This document shows positions 34,251 to 43,220 of a stretch of DNA of 64,000 nucleotides, in pieces. Below the pieces are notes generated by a model, which searched no databases, was not told the origin of the DNA, and worked only from the letters and a program-made list of their open reading frames with translations. The first letter of the stretch is position 1. Each line of letters opens with the position of its first letter. Made by a program: the position numbers and the translations under genes. Source of the stretch: CBDANZ01 sp965197865 (GTDB lineage Bacteria; Acidobacteriota; Vicinamibacteria; Vicinamibacterales; CAVVIG01); NCBI GenBank assembly GCA_965197865.1, contig CBDANZ010000002.1:434001-498000 (forward strand). Reading direction: 5' to 3'.

Positions 34251-35036
34251 GTGCACGTCGCGATATATTATCCGGACGTGGCCACGACAGACGAGGTACG
34301 CGAATACTGGGAACGGCACATTCACGATCTGGCGATCACCCGTCACCCAGTCGGCTCACGCGGGTTTTTTGACGACCTCGATCACTACCATTTCGAGAAG
34401 CTTCACCACCTGCTCCGCCTGGTTGATTTCAATGCCTACCGAGGCCGATCGGTGCTCGAAGTGGGCTGCGGCGCAGGCGTTGATCTGGCGCGGTTCGCAC
34501 GGGGCGGCGCCAGCGTCAAGGGCGTGGACCTCGCCAGATCGGCCGTCGCCCTCGCGAGGGCCAATTTCGAGCAACAAGGACTCCGCGGAGAGTTTGAGGT
34601 CGCCAACGGCGAGGAACTGTCCTTGGCAGGCGACTCGTTCGATCTGGTCTACGCGCACGGGGTCGTGCAGTACACGGCCGATCCACGCCGGCTCGTTGAC
34701 GAATGCCTCCGTGTGCTAAAGCCAGGCGGTGAAGCCATCTTCCAGGTGTACAACCGCATCTCCTGGCTTAACGCGTTATCGAAGGTGATGAAGGTCCGCC
34801 TCGAACACGCCGACGCGCCGGTCCTGAAAATGTTCAGCATCAGAGAGCTTCGTCGGCTCCTCGTCGGATTCCGCGACATGAAGATCGTCCCCGAACGGTT
34901 CCCCGTGCGGTCGCGACTCCACGGTGGGTGGAAAGGCGCGATCTACAACGGTGTGTTCGTTGGAGGGTTCAACGCGCTGCCACGGCCGCTCGTGCGGCGC
35001 TTCGGGTGGCACCTGGTAGCCTTCTGCAGAAAATAG
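34251..35036 (+). CDS. SAM-dependent methyltransferase (class I)
   Basis: A 261-residue enzyme. The N-terminal part has EYWERHIHDLAITRHPVGS and DHYHFEKLHHLL. The SAM fold shows VLEVGCGAGVDLARFARGGA, DSFDLVYAHGVVQYT and CLRVLKPGGEAIFQVY. The start is uncertain: GTG 34251 gives the stated length, while GTG 34278, after a TATATTAT stretch, begins at VATTDEVREYW and fits the family's usual N-terminus better. A ubiquinone/menaquinone or small-molecule acceptor is possible. Confidence 0.82.
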   Translation: MHVAIYYPDVATTDEVREYWERHIHDLAITRHPVGSRGFFDDLDHYHFEKLHHLLRLVDFNAYRGRSVLEVGCGAGVDLARFARGGASVKGVDLARSAVALARANFEQQGLRGEFEVANGEELSLAGDSFDLVYAHGVVQYTADPRRLVDECLRVLKPGGEAIFQVYNRISWLNALSKVMKVRLEHADAPVLKMFSIRELRRLLVGFRDMKIVPERFPVRSRLHGGWKGAIYNGVFVGGFNALPRPLVRRFGWHLVAFCRK

Positions 35037-35053
35037 GCTGAGTAGATGACCCG

Positions 35054-35863
35054 ATGACCAGATTCGCGAAGGCGCACGCCTACGGCAATGATTTTGTGTA
35101 CGTCCGGGGCGACGAGCTTGCCGGTGCCATGCTCGACGCGCTCGCCCGCGAGATGTGCGATCGCCACAGCGGGATCGGCGCCGACGGCCTCATCGTGTGC
35201 GAAGAAGGCGGCGGTCTCGTGTCGACGCGACTCTTCAACGCCGACGGCACCGGAGCGGAGGTGTCTGGCAACGGCGTACGCGCGCTTGCCGCACTCCTAC
35301 TCGAGAACGACAGCCGGCTCGCGGCAGAGGTGACGATTCGAACGGACGCTGGCACGAGGCGGCTTGCGAGGATCGCCCGCGAAGGGACGCGCCAGACGTT
35401 TCGGGCGTCCATGGGCGCGCCGGTTGATGTCCGAAAGATCCTGCCAATGGAAGTTGCTGGCGAATCGGTGCAGCTCGCCATCTTGAATATGGGAAACCCT
35501 CAGTGTGTGGTGCTTGGCCCGCTGCCAGATGAGTCGCGGTTTTGGCGTCTCGGGGCGGCCTTGGAACGACACGGTATGTTTCCGGAGGGCACAAACGTTG
35601 AGTTCGCTGAAGTGGAGGCGCCCGACCGGGTGCGCATTCTTATTTGGGAACGTGGCGTCGGTCCGACCTTATCGTCTGGCACGGGTTCGTGCGCAGCAGT
35701 CGTTGCGGCCGCGTCGTTTGGGGGCGCGGCACGCGACGCCGAGGTCATCGCGCCGGGTGGAGCTCAGCGCGTCGAGTGGACGGCTGACAATGTCTACCTG
35801 ACGGGGTGGGCCGAAGTTATCTGCGAAGGCGAGTGGCGCAAGCAAATTCCGCGTACTACCTGA
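35054..35863 (+). CDS. dapF: Diaminopimelate epimerase-fold protein with both catalytic cysteines replaced by serine
   Basis: A 269-residue DapF-fold protein. DapF interconverts LL- and meso-diaminopimelate with two cysteines as acid and base. The fold motifs are there: KAHAYGNDFVYV, RHSGIGADGLIV, RLFNADGTGAEV, LNMGNPQCVVL, EGTNVEFAEV. Yet the first active-site motif CGNG is SGNG (Ser71), and the second, usually GETxxCGTGxCA, is GPTLSSGTGSCA (Ser208, with Pro for the Glu). So it either uses serines with altered chemistry, acts on another substrate, or is inactive. No other lysine-pathway gene is adjacent. Confidence 0.8.
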   Translation: MTRFAKAHAYGNDFVYVRGDELAGAMLDALAREMCDRHSGIGADGLIVCEEGGGLVSTRLFNADGTGAEVSGNGVRALAALLLENDSRLAAEVTIRTDAGTRRLARIAREGTRQTFRASMGAPVDVRKILPMEVAGESVQLAILNMGNPQCVVLGPLPDESRFWRLGAALERHGMFPEGTNVEFAEVEAPDRVRILIWERGVGPTLSSGTGSCAAVVAAASFGGAARDAEVIAPGGAQRVEWTADNVYLTGWAEVICEGEWRKQIPRTT

Positions 35864-35895
35864 CGGCACCCCCTTTTCACATTCTGCCCGCCCGA

Positions 35896-36483
35896 CTATC
35901 GGCGCCCCCGCGCCGGTGGCGAGCCTACGGCCGCCACATCGCGCATCGCGGCCGCCAATGACGCATTTGCAGAGGTTGCAGACGTCGATGCGGCCGTGTA
36001 GTCGCCACGTTCAAGCGCTGTGCGAGCTTCTTGCACGAGCCGCTCGCCATCGGCGAGCGCTTGCCGCGCTCCGCTCAACACACGAGCGGGCCGGCGCGCG
36101 CCGTGGGCGGTCTTGAGCCTGGCCTCGAGTGCGGCGAGCGAGTCGGAGGCTTCCGAGAGCGCGCGCTCGGCTGTGACGCGTGCGGCCGCTTTGCCGTCGG
36201 CGGCCTGCGTCGCCGCGTTCTGCGCGCGCTCGTGACTGTCGAGGGCACGGTTGAGGGCTAGGCGGTAGTCGCGCGCCGCGACGGCATCCTGGGCGCGCTT
36301 CAAGGCGTCCTCAGCGGCGCTGAATTCGTCGCGCGCGTAGGTCTCCGCGCCTGCTGCACGCGCCGCGTCAATGGCGCCCTGGGCCAGCTGTAATTCTCTT
36401 TCGGGCGGTTTGCCGCCGCACGCAGCGACGGCAAATGCCGCGGTGAAGATCACGCCGACAGCGGCGGAACGGAACGCGCCCAT
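35896..36483 (-). CDS. DUF4398-like lipoprotein
   Basis: A 195-residue lipoprotein. The signal peptide ends in a lipobox AVAAC with Cys at residue 22 followed by GGKPPE. The rest is alanine-rich helix with ELQLAQGAIDAARAAGAE, EFSAAEDALKRAQDAVAARD and repeated heptad-like patterns, as in DUF4398 periplasmic coiled proteins. Probably outer-membrane-attached, with a structural role. It is divergent from radC with an 11-base pair of TATAC-like motifs between them. Confidence 0.75.
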   Translation of the reverse strand: MGAFRSAAVGVIFTAAFAVAACGGKPPERELQLAQGAIDAARAAGAETYARDEFSAAEDALKRAQDAVAARDYRLALNRALDSHERAQNAATQAADGKAAARVTAERALSEASDSLAALEARLKTAHGARRPARVLSGARQALADGERLVQEARTALERGDYTAASTSATSANASLAAAMRDVAAVGSPPARGRR

Positions 36484-36558
36484 GAGTTGAGTATACCTTC
36501 AGCTCTTGGGTATCAACTCTTAGCCCGTCGGGAAAGGATGGCACTTGCAGGTATAGTG

Positions 36559-37388
36559 ATGAACGATTTATCGGCCGACGATCGCCCACGCAAAAAGCTG
36601 TTGCGTCCCGGTGCGGCGGCCTTCGGCGACAACGAACTGGTAGCCTTGGTGCTCGGTAGCGGGGGGCCGCCTGCCGGGGCGCTCGCCATCGCGAACGAGT
36701 TGCTGCGGGCGCGCGGCGGTTTACACGGGCTCGGGCGATCGACCTGCGACGATCTAGCAGTCCGTGGTGAAAGTCGGGCGCTGCACCGAGACGAGCGAGG
36801 CGCCTCGCGGGCAAGGCGCGACGACCGAGAATACCGCCTGTATTTGATGGAGGAGCAACGCAGGCCACGAGGATGCATCGCTCGTCGAATGCAGACGGAC
36901 TTTCACCACGGACTGCTAGCGCAGGTGCCCGGAATTGGCGTCGCGAACGCGACGAAGCTGATCGCTGCGCAGGAACTGGGGCGCCGCACCTTGGCGGATG
37001 CGCCTAGCGCTCGCGTGCGCCTCGCCACGCCGCGGGATGCGGCCGCGTGCCTGATGCCGTCGTTTGGATCGCGGGGAGTGGAACAGTTCGGCGTCGTCCG
37101 GCTCGACTCTACGCATCGCGTGCTCAGAACGACGGTGGTGGCGGTCGGCACGTTGAATTCGACGGTGGTCCAGGCGCGCGACGTTTTTCGCGAGGCGATG
37201 CTCGGCTCGGCGACGGGCGTCGTGGTCTTCCACAACCATCCGTCTGGCGATCCCAGCCCGAGTCCCGACGACATTGAGCTAACGCAACGGCTGGTGGCGT
37301 CGGGCGCGCTGATGGGGATCGATCTCGTCGACAGATTGTGCTCGGCGACGCGCGATACTGCAGCTTCAGGGAGCTAGGGAAGCTGTGA
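36559..37388 (+). pseudogene. radC: RadC-family protein with an in-frame MITE and a 3' frameshift
   Basis: Start chosen at ATG 36559 (MNDLSADDRPRKKL fits RadC; ATG 36538 also in frame). The N-terminal helix-hairpin-helix part (GLHGLGRSTCDDL) is split by the 158-bp MITE plus duplicated CTAG, adding exactly 54 codons with no stop, then resumes at AQVPGIGVANATKL. The JAB metalloprotease-like domain is intact, with VVFHNHPSGDPSPSPDD. The frame leaves homology near 37332. Shifting one base restores IVLGDARYCSFRELGKL and the normal stop at 37386-37388; as written it stops at 37377. The MITE interrupts the DNA-binding hairpin domain. Confidence 0.8.
36758..36915 (+). mobile_element. 158-bp MITE, copy 3, in frame inside radC
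   Basis: Flanked by CTAG at 36754-36757 and 36916-36919. Removing 36758-36919 restores CDDLAQVPGIG in RadC, which proves both boundaries and the 4-base duplication. Looks identical to copy 2. Translated within radC, it yields a charged peptide beginning AVRGESRALHRDERG and ending QTDFHHGLL. Confidence 0.92.
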
Positions 37389-37542
37389 CAAATCTCTACC
37401 ACGTGAGGATACGGCCACGAACGGGAGGCACGGCTGGGCGACCGTCGGCCGGAAAGTGTTCTCCGTCCCTTCGTTGCTGTTTTTGATCCGTCTTCGTCCT
37501 GTTTTGTGTCCGTTCCCTCTGTGCAGAAGTTCTTGGATAGCG

Positions 37543-38832
37543 ATGTCGCGCATTCTGTATCTTGACTGCTTCTCCGGAGTCTCCGGTGACATGGTGCTTG
37601 GCGCGCTCATCGATGCGGGGCTACCGCTCGACGAACTGAAGCGCGCGCTCGGCAGTCTGGCGATCTCCGGGTACGAGGTGAGCGCGACTCGAGTCCTGCG
37701 GGCCGGCGTATCGGCCACCAAGTTCAACGTACTTGAGCAGGCCAGCGATCAGTCACAAGTCACCAGTCGTCAGCACGCAGCCTCCAGCAGGCGGCACCCG
37801 GCACGACGCAGGCATCGCGACCAGGACCATGGCCACAGCCATCATCACGATCATCCGCATCGGAGTCTGCAGGACATCTGTGCGCTCATCGACCAGTCGG
37901 CGCTTTCGCCAGCCGGTCGGAGCCGTGCAAAGGCGCTCTTCCAGCGGCTCGCCGAAGCCGAGGCGGCGATTCATCAGACGGCCGTCGAGCGCGTGCACCT
38001 GCACGAAGTTGGCGCCCTCGACTCGATCATCGACATCGTCGGCGCCGTGTTCGCGTTGGAGTGGGTCGGTGCGGATCGCATTGTCTGCTCGCCGCTCAAT
38101 GTTGGAGGCGGCACGGTGCAGTCGGCACATGGCCTTTTTCCCGTTCCGGCGCCCGCGACGGTGAAACTGCTCGGGGACGCGCCAATCTACGGCGGCGCGG
38201 TGCAGAAGGAGCTGGTCACGCCGACCGGTGCCCTCCTTGCCACGAGCTGCGCCTCGTCGTTCGGACCGATTCCGCCGATGGCAATCGAGCGGGTCGGCTA
38301 CGGGGCCGGCCACCGCGATGACCCCGGCACGCCCAATGTCCTGCGCGTGCTCGTGGGCCGCGCCGCCGATCGCCAGCAAGCCGAGCGCGTCGTTGTCATC
38401 GAGTGCGAGATCGACGACATGAACCCACAACTTTTCGGCGTCGCCATGGAACGCTTGTACGCTGCGGGCGCGCTCGAAGTGTTTTGCGTGCCGGTGCAGA
38501 TGAAGAAGAACCGGCCAGGGACACTCTTGACCGTAGTGGCCCCGCCCGAGCTCCGTGCGACGCTGTCGGATATCATTTTCCGCGAGACGACGACGATCGG
38601 ACTGAGGTGCACGGAAGTCGAGCGGGAGTGCCTGCATCGCGAGATTGTCAGCGTCGAGACGCCGATTGGCGCCGTCCGATTTAAAGTCGCCTGGCGCGAC
38701 GGACGCGTCGTGAACGCGGTGCCAGAATTCGAAGACTGCGCGCGGCTTGCGGCGACCAGCCGGCTCCCCGTGAAAGACGTTCAGGTCATTGCTATTCAAG
38801 CGTACGGTGCCGTGCAGGCTCGACAATCGTGA
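37543..38832 (+). CDS. larC: Nickel-pincer cofactor biosynthesis protein LarC
   Basis: A 429-residue protein starting at ATG 37543 (MSRILYLDCFSGVSGDM). LarC inserts nickel into the pincer cofactor of lactate racemase-type enzymes in a CTP-dependent reaction. N-terminal SGVSGDM motif, a His-rich segment (DQDHGHSHHHDHPHR) for metal, VHLHEVGALDSIIDIVGA, and the C-terminal half with CEIDDMNPQLFGVAMERLYA and VPVQMKKNRPGTLLTV. Here the two parts known as LarC1/LarC2 in lactobacilli are one continuous frame. The linker before the His-rich stretch is encoded by repeat-like DNA. larB and larE are not in this window. Confidence 0.88.
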   Translation: MSRILYLDCFSGVSGDMVLGALIDAGLPLDELKRALGSLAISGYEVSATRVLRAGVSATKFNVLEQASDQSQVTSRQHAASSRRHPARRRHRDQDHGHSHHHDHPHRSLQDICALIDQSALSPAGRSRAKALFQRLAEAEAAIHQTAVERVHLHEVGALDSIIDIVGAVFALEWVGADRIVCSPLNVGGGTVQSAHGLFPVPAPATVKLLGDAPIYGGAVQKELVTPTGALLATSCASSFGPIPPMAIERVGYGAGHRDDPGTPNVLRVLVGRAADRQQAERVVVIECEIDDMNPQLFGVAMERLYAAGALEVFCVPVQMKKNRPGTLLTVVAPPELRATLSDIIFRETTTIGLRCTEVERECLHREIVSVETPIGAVRFKVAWRDGRVVNAVPEFEDCARLAATSRLPVKDVQVIAIQAYGAVQARQS

Positions 38833-40739
38833 ACCGCTTCTTTCTCACGACGGCCATCGATTACGTCAACAGTCGGCCGCATCTGGGGACCGCCTACGAG
38901 AAGATCTGCGCCGACGTCATTGCGCGCTACAAGCGACTCTGCGGACTCGACACCCGCTTCCTGATCGGAAACGACGAACACTCGCAGAACGTCTACCGCA
39001 GCGCGGCTGAGCAGGGGCTTGATCCGCTGGTCTACTGCGACCGGATGGCGGTCGAGTTCACCACGACATGGCGGCATCTGGACATCTCGTTCGACGACTT
39101 CATCAGGACCACCGAGCCTCGGCACAAGGCGGGCGTGACCGACGCGACCCGGCGGATTTATGATGCCGGGGACATCTACGAAGGCCGGTACGAGGGTTGG
39201 TATTGCGAGGGGTGCGAGGCCTTCAAGCAGGACAAAGACGTCCTTGAGGGCAAATGCCCGCTGCATCCAACGACGGCGCTGCGGTGGATCGATGAAAAGA
39301 ACTATTTCTTCAGGCTGTCGAAATACCAGCGCCCACTGCTCCGTCACTTCGCGGCGCACCCCGAGTTCCTCCAGCCCGACGCGCCCCGGAGCGAGATCCT
39401 GCGGCTGATCGAAGGCGGCCTCGAGGACATGTCGGTGAGCCGCGCGGGCCAGGCGTGGGGGATTCCGCTTGCGTTCGATCCGGGGAGTGTCGTTTATGTG
39501 TGGTTCGACGCGCTTATCAACTACGCGTCGGCGGTCGGGCTCGGCTCCGACCCGCAGACGTTCGAGCGGTGGTGGCCGGCCGACCTACACGTTATCGGCA
39601 AGGACATCACGAGGTTTCACGCCGTCATCTGGCCGGCCATGCTGATGAGCGCGAAGCTGCCGCTACCGCGGCAAGTCTTCGGCCATGGATTCATGACGAT
39701 GAACGGCCAGCGGATGAGCAAGTCGCTCGGCACGATCGTCGATCCGGTGACGGCGGCCGACCGCCACGGCGCCGACCCGCTGCGGCTGTACCTCGTCAAG
39801 GAGATCTCGTTTGGCAGCGATGGCGACTTTACGTGGGAGCGGTACGACGAGCGATACAACGTCGATCTAGCGAATAACCTCGGAAATCTTGTCAGCCGCG
39901 TCGCGGCGATGGCCGGACAGTACCGGCAGGGCCACCTTCTGCCGGCCGGGGCAACTTCCGACACGCTGGCCCGAATCGGAGAGACGGCGAGCGCCGCGTA
40001 CCGAGGCGCGATGGACGCCTTCGCCATCCACGAGGGCGCAAGCGCCGCGTTCCGGCTCATCGGGGCGGCCAACGAGTTCATCGCCGACACGGCGCCGTGG
40101 GCGCTTTCTAAGGAGCCGGCTCAAGCGGATCGTCTCACCCAGGTGCTTTTCGACGCGGCCGAAGCGATTCGTCTTGCGGCTGTCATGCTTTACCCGATCA
40201 TGCCCCGCTCGAGCGCTGAAATTCTGCGCCGCGTCGGCGGCGGCGGGCTGGTGAACCTTGATCGCGACCTCGACTGGCGAACGGACGGCGAGCGCCTGTT
40301 CTTGCAAGAAGGACCCCTGTGGCCCCGTAAGGAGCGTACATTGGTGACTGACAAGCCGATTTCGCGTGGCCTACCCATGCCTGAAGCGCAGCCCGCAGCA
40401 CCCAGGACCGAGGGACGCATCTCGATCGATGACTTCATGAAAGTCGATCTGCGCGTCGGCAGAGTCGTAGCCGCCGAACGCGTCCCGAAGTCGACCAAGC
40501 TATTGAAGCTGGTGGTCGAAGTGGGCGCCGAGCAGCGGACCATGGTGGCCGGCATTGCCGAAACATACGAACCCGAGATCCTCGTCGGTCGCGAGGTCGT
40601 GGTTGTGTGTAACTTGGAGCCGGCGAAGCTGATGGGGATCGAGTCGAACGGGATGGTCCTGGCCGCGAGCCCCAACGGAGGAAAGCCGACGCTGGTGAGT
40701 TTGCAAGACCCGGTGGCGCCGGGAACCAGGGTTCGGTAG
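38829..40739 (+). CDS. metG: Methionyl-tRNA synthetase
   Basis: A 636-residue class I synthetase. The HIGH-type motif is PHLGTAYEK, the KMSKS-type motif is RMSKSLG (about residue 296), and a zinc-knuckle set CEGCEAF and CPLH follows the catalytic half. The anticodon domain has WALSKEPAQADRLTQVL. A C-terminal EMAP/tRNA-binding domain (ISIDDFMKVDLRVGRVVAAE, SNGMVLAAS) is fused, as in many bacteria. GTG start overlaps larC by four bases. Confidence 0.94.
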   Translation: MNRFFLTTAIDYVNSRPHLGTAYEKICADVIARYKRLCGLDTRFLIGNDEHSQNVYRSAAEQGLDPLVYCDRMAVEFTTTWRHLDISFDDFIRTTEPRHKAGVTDATRRIYDAGDIYEGRYEGWYCEGCEAFKQDKDVLEGKCPLHPTTALRWIDEKNYFFRLSKYQRPLLRHFAAHPEFLQPDAPRSEILRLIEGGLEDMSVSRAGQAWGIPLAFDPGSVVYVWFDALINYASAVGLGSDPQTFERWWPADLHVIGKDITRFHAVIWPAMLMSAKLPLPRQVFGHGFMTMNGQRMSKSLGTIVDPVTAADRHGADPLRLYLVKEISFGSDGDFTWERYDERYNVDLANNLGNLVSRVAAMAGQYRQGHLLPAGATSDTLARIGETASAAYRGAMDAFAIHEGASAAFRLIGAANEFIADTAPWALSKEPAQADRLTQVLFDAAEAIRLAAVMLYPIMPRSSAEILRRVGGGGLVNLDRDLDWRTDGERLFLQEGPLWPRKERTLVTDKPISRGLPMPEAQPAAPRTEGRISIDDFMKVDLRVGRVVAAERVPKSTKLLKLVVEVGAEQRTMVAGIAETYEPEILVGREVVVVCNLEPAKLMGIESNGMVLAASPNGGKPTLVSLQDPVAPGTRVR

Positions 40740-40758
40740 GGGAGGGTGTTGCGAAGCG

Positions 40759-40810
40759 AGAAGTAGGAGAAAGAAGTAGGAGTAAGAAGTAGGAATAAGA
40801 AGTAGAAGTA
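40759..40810 (+). repeat. Four tandem 13-bp purine-rich repeats
   Basis: Units AGAAGTAGGAGAA, AGAAGTAGGAGTA, AGAAGTAGGAATA and AGAAGTAGAAGTA lie end to end in the 245-base gap between metG and the TatD gene. The strand asymmetry (nearly all purine) is marked. The rest of the gap has no gene. Confidence 0.7.
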
Positions 40811-40984
40811 GTATGGGGATGAAGAGTTAGGAGCTAGGAAGTCGGAGGGGAGCTGACATGGCGCAATGATTGAACGTGACCTTCCCGGGGCTGCGAGCGC
40901 GCTCGCCAGGGCAGGTTTCCGGCCACTAGGGTGTCGGAAGTCAAGGCGCTTATTTCCCAGACAAGCGCTGGGTAGCGGGGCGTT

Positions 40985-41776
40985 TTGCGTCCCCTCGTGA
41001 TTGATTCCCACTGTCACCTCGCCGACGAGAAGTTCGCCGCCGACCTCGAGGCGGTCGTGGCGCGGGCGAAGGCGGCAGGCGTGGACCGGGCGCTCGTCAT
41101 TCTCGAAGCGGGCAAGGACCTGGAGCGGACGCAGGCAGAGCGCCTCAAACGGCTCTGGCCCGAGACGCGCGTGGCAATCGGCGTTCACCCGTATGTCGCG
41201 CACGAGTACGCCGACGATTCGCTGCGGGCCGTGGATATCACGCGGCGTCAGCTCGAGACTGCCGCTTCGGCTCGCGCGATCGGCGAGATCGGTCTCGACT
41301 ATCACTGCGATCTCTCGCCGAGAGAAGTGCAGCGCGATGTGTTCCGCGGCCAGCTGCGGCTTGCGCGCGAACGGCAGCTTCCCGTCGTGATCCATACGCG
41401 TGAGGCCGAAGAGGACACGCTCGCGATCATCCGGGAGGAGGGTGGCAGGGAGGTGCGGGGTGTGCTCCACTGTTTTACGGGCAGTCCCGCGCTGGCAGCG
41501 AGCGGCCTCGACCTAGGCTTTTACATCTCGTTTGCGGGAATCATCACGTTTCCCAAGGCGGCCGAGCTGAAGAACACTGCGAGAGTTGTGCCGCTCGACC
41601 GGTTGCTCGGTGAAACCGACAGCCCGTTTCTCGCTCCGGTGCCGCACCGCGGTAAACGGAACGAACCGGCGTACCTCGCCGAGGTCTTCGCGGCGCTGGC
41701 CGACCTCAAGGGCATCGCGGTCGCCGATCTCGCTCGGCAGACGACCGCAAATTTCCACACGCTGTTTTGCCCATGA
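40985..41776 (+). CDS. TatD-family metal-dependent hydrolase/DNase
   Basis: A 263-residue TIM-barrel hydrolase. Metal ligands: DSHCHLADEKF, GEIGLDYHCD, VVIHTREAEEDT, LHCFTG and LGETDSPFLAPVPHRGKRNEP. TatD proteins are 3'-5' exonucleases/DNases linked to repair. Start is TTG 40985 or GTG 40997 (the latter begins VIDSHCH). metG-tatD adjacency is common in bacteria, which supports the call. Confidence 0.9.
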   Translation: MRPLVIDSHCHLADEKFAADLEAVVARAKAAGVDRALVILEAGKDLERTQAERLKRLWPETRVAIGVHPYVAHEYADDSLRAVDITRRQLETAASARAIGEIGLDYHCDLSPREVQRDVFRGQLRLARERQLPVVIHTREAEEDTLAIIREEGGREVRGVLHCFTGSPALAASGLDLGFYISFAGIITFPKAAELKNTARVVPLDRLLGETDSPFLAPVPHRGKRNEPAYLAEVFAALADLKGIAVADLARQTTANFHTLFCP

Positions 41777-42179
41777 CGGCGGCGCAAATTACTTTTAGGT
41801 TGTGCCTCAGCCGCTCCGTATCTTCCGGCATCCTCTGAGGAATTCTCCGGTACATCTCCTCAAGGCCGACCCCAGGATCGCAGTTCCAGCTACCGACGAA
41901 GGACGGTGGATCCGGACGTACCGCGTTCTCGACTCGAGGCAAACGAGGATTTGAGGAAGACGGGACAAGGCGGAGGCGCCCGGCCAGTTTTTGGAAATTC
42001 TAGAGAACAGATTTTCACGCGCAGTCCGAGAAGACAAATGGAAAGGCGAGAATTCACACCAGTCGATCTGAGGGCACGCAGCACCCTTCGTAGACGTGGG
42101 GTGTACCCCAGTAAAGTCTTCACTGCGCACCAATTAGGCGTCGCAAGGCGCGTTGACACCCTCGGTGACTTATGGTCAG
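41777..42179. other. About 400-base gap, no supported gene
   Basis: Somewhat less GC-rich than its surroundings. Several short frames exist on both strands (for example a minus-strand LEEMYRRIPQRMPEDTERLR near 41840), but none has a recognisable family or clear start. I see no repeat or promoter strong enough to report. Confidence 0.35.
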
Positions 42180-43199
42180 ATGGACCGTCTCCGATCGAAG
42201 CCCACTGTGGAAAAGACGACCTCGCCAGCGCTGTCTCAGATATTCGAGCCGATCCAAGCGGATCTCGAGAAAGTTGACCGCGAGTTCGGACGCCAGGTCG
42301 AGTCGCAGGTCGACGTCATCCCGAAGATAGGCCGGTACATCCAGACGAGCGGGGGGAAGAGAATTCGTCCCGCGGTGCTGCTGATGGCCGCGCGCCTCGG
42401 CGGCTACTGCGGCGATGGGGCGGTGCTGTATGCGGCCGTCGTGGAGTTCATTCACACGGCGACGCTCGTCCACGACGATATCATCGACGACTCGGAGCTG
42501 CGCCGCGGCCGTCTCGCCGTGCATTCGCGCTGGGGCAACGACATCACGGTTCTGCTCGGCGACTACCTGTACATCAAGTCGATGGCGCTGGCCCTGACCT
42601 ACGACACGCTCGACATCGTGCGGCTGCTCTGTGACGTCACGCTCCGCATGATCGAGGGTGAGCTCTATCAGCTCACCAAGAACGGCGACGCGGACATCGC
42701 TGAGAGCGAGCACTTCGACATCATCCGAAGGAAGACCGCGTTCCTGTTCGGCGGCTGCGCTCAGATCGGCGGAATGCTTGGGAAGGTAGGCCCCGAGCAG
42801 GAACAGGCGCTGCGCGAGTACGGCTTCAATCTTGGCATTGCCTTCCAGATCGTGGACGACCTGCTCGACTTCACCGGCGACGCCGCTGCGCTCGGCAAAC
42901 CCATCGGCGCCGACTTGCGCGAGGGCAAGATGACGCTGCCCCTCATTCATTTGCTGCACCAGGACGAAGAAATCGGCGAGCGGATCGTGCGCGACATCAT
43001 CGCCAGCCGCTCGACCACCCAGGAAGAGTGGAGCCATTTGGTGCGGATTCTCAACGAGCACCGATCGATCGAGCACGCCTACCGCCGCGCCGAGGAGTTC
43101 GCCGAGCGAGCCAAGAAGCCGCTGCATGCCTTTCCGCCTAGCTCCGAGCGCGACGCGCTGCTGGCACTGCCCGACTACGTGCTGTCGCGTGACCGCTAG
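42180..43199 (+). CDS. Polyprenyl diphosphate synthase
   Basis: A 339-residue all-helical trans-prenyltransferase that extends IPP onto an allylic primer to make the quinone side chain or a similar isoprenoid. First Asp-rich motif LVHDDIIDDSELRRG, second IVDDLLDFTGD, plus the GGKRIRPAVLL entry motif. ATG 42180 selected. It belongs to the IspB/HepT/GGPP-type group; chain length cannot be fixed from sequence alone. Confidence 0.9.
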   Translation: MDRLRSKPTVEKTTSPALSQIFEPIQADLEKVDREFGRQVESQVDVIPKIGRYIQTSGGKRIRPAVLLMAARLGGYCGDGAVLYAAVVEFIHTATLVHDDIIDDSELRRGRLAVHSRWGNDITVLLGDYLYIKSMALALTYDTLDIVRLLCDVTLRMIEGELYQLTKNGDADIAESEHFDIIRRKTAFLFGGCAQIGGMLGKVGPEQEQALREYGFNLGIAFQIVDDLLDFTGDAAALGKPIGADLREGKMTLPLIHLLHQDEEIGERIVRDIIASRSTTQEEWSHLVRILNEHRSIEHAYRRAEEFAERAKKPLHAFPPSSERDALLALPDYVLSRDR

Positions 43200-43220
43200 A
43201 GCTCAGGCGGCGTTGAAAGA

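Noticed and set aside
37543..38832. Programmed LarC1/LarC2 frameshift
   Set aside because: Both parts lie in a single frame here, so no shift is needed.
40190..41470. 426-codon minus-strand frame across metG end and the TatD gene
   Set aside because: Spans two well-supported genes and an intergenic repeat; no domain and low-complexity composition.
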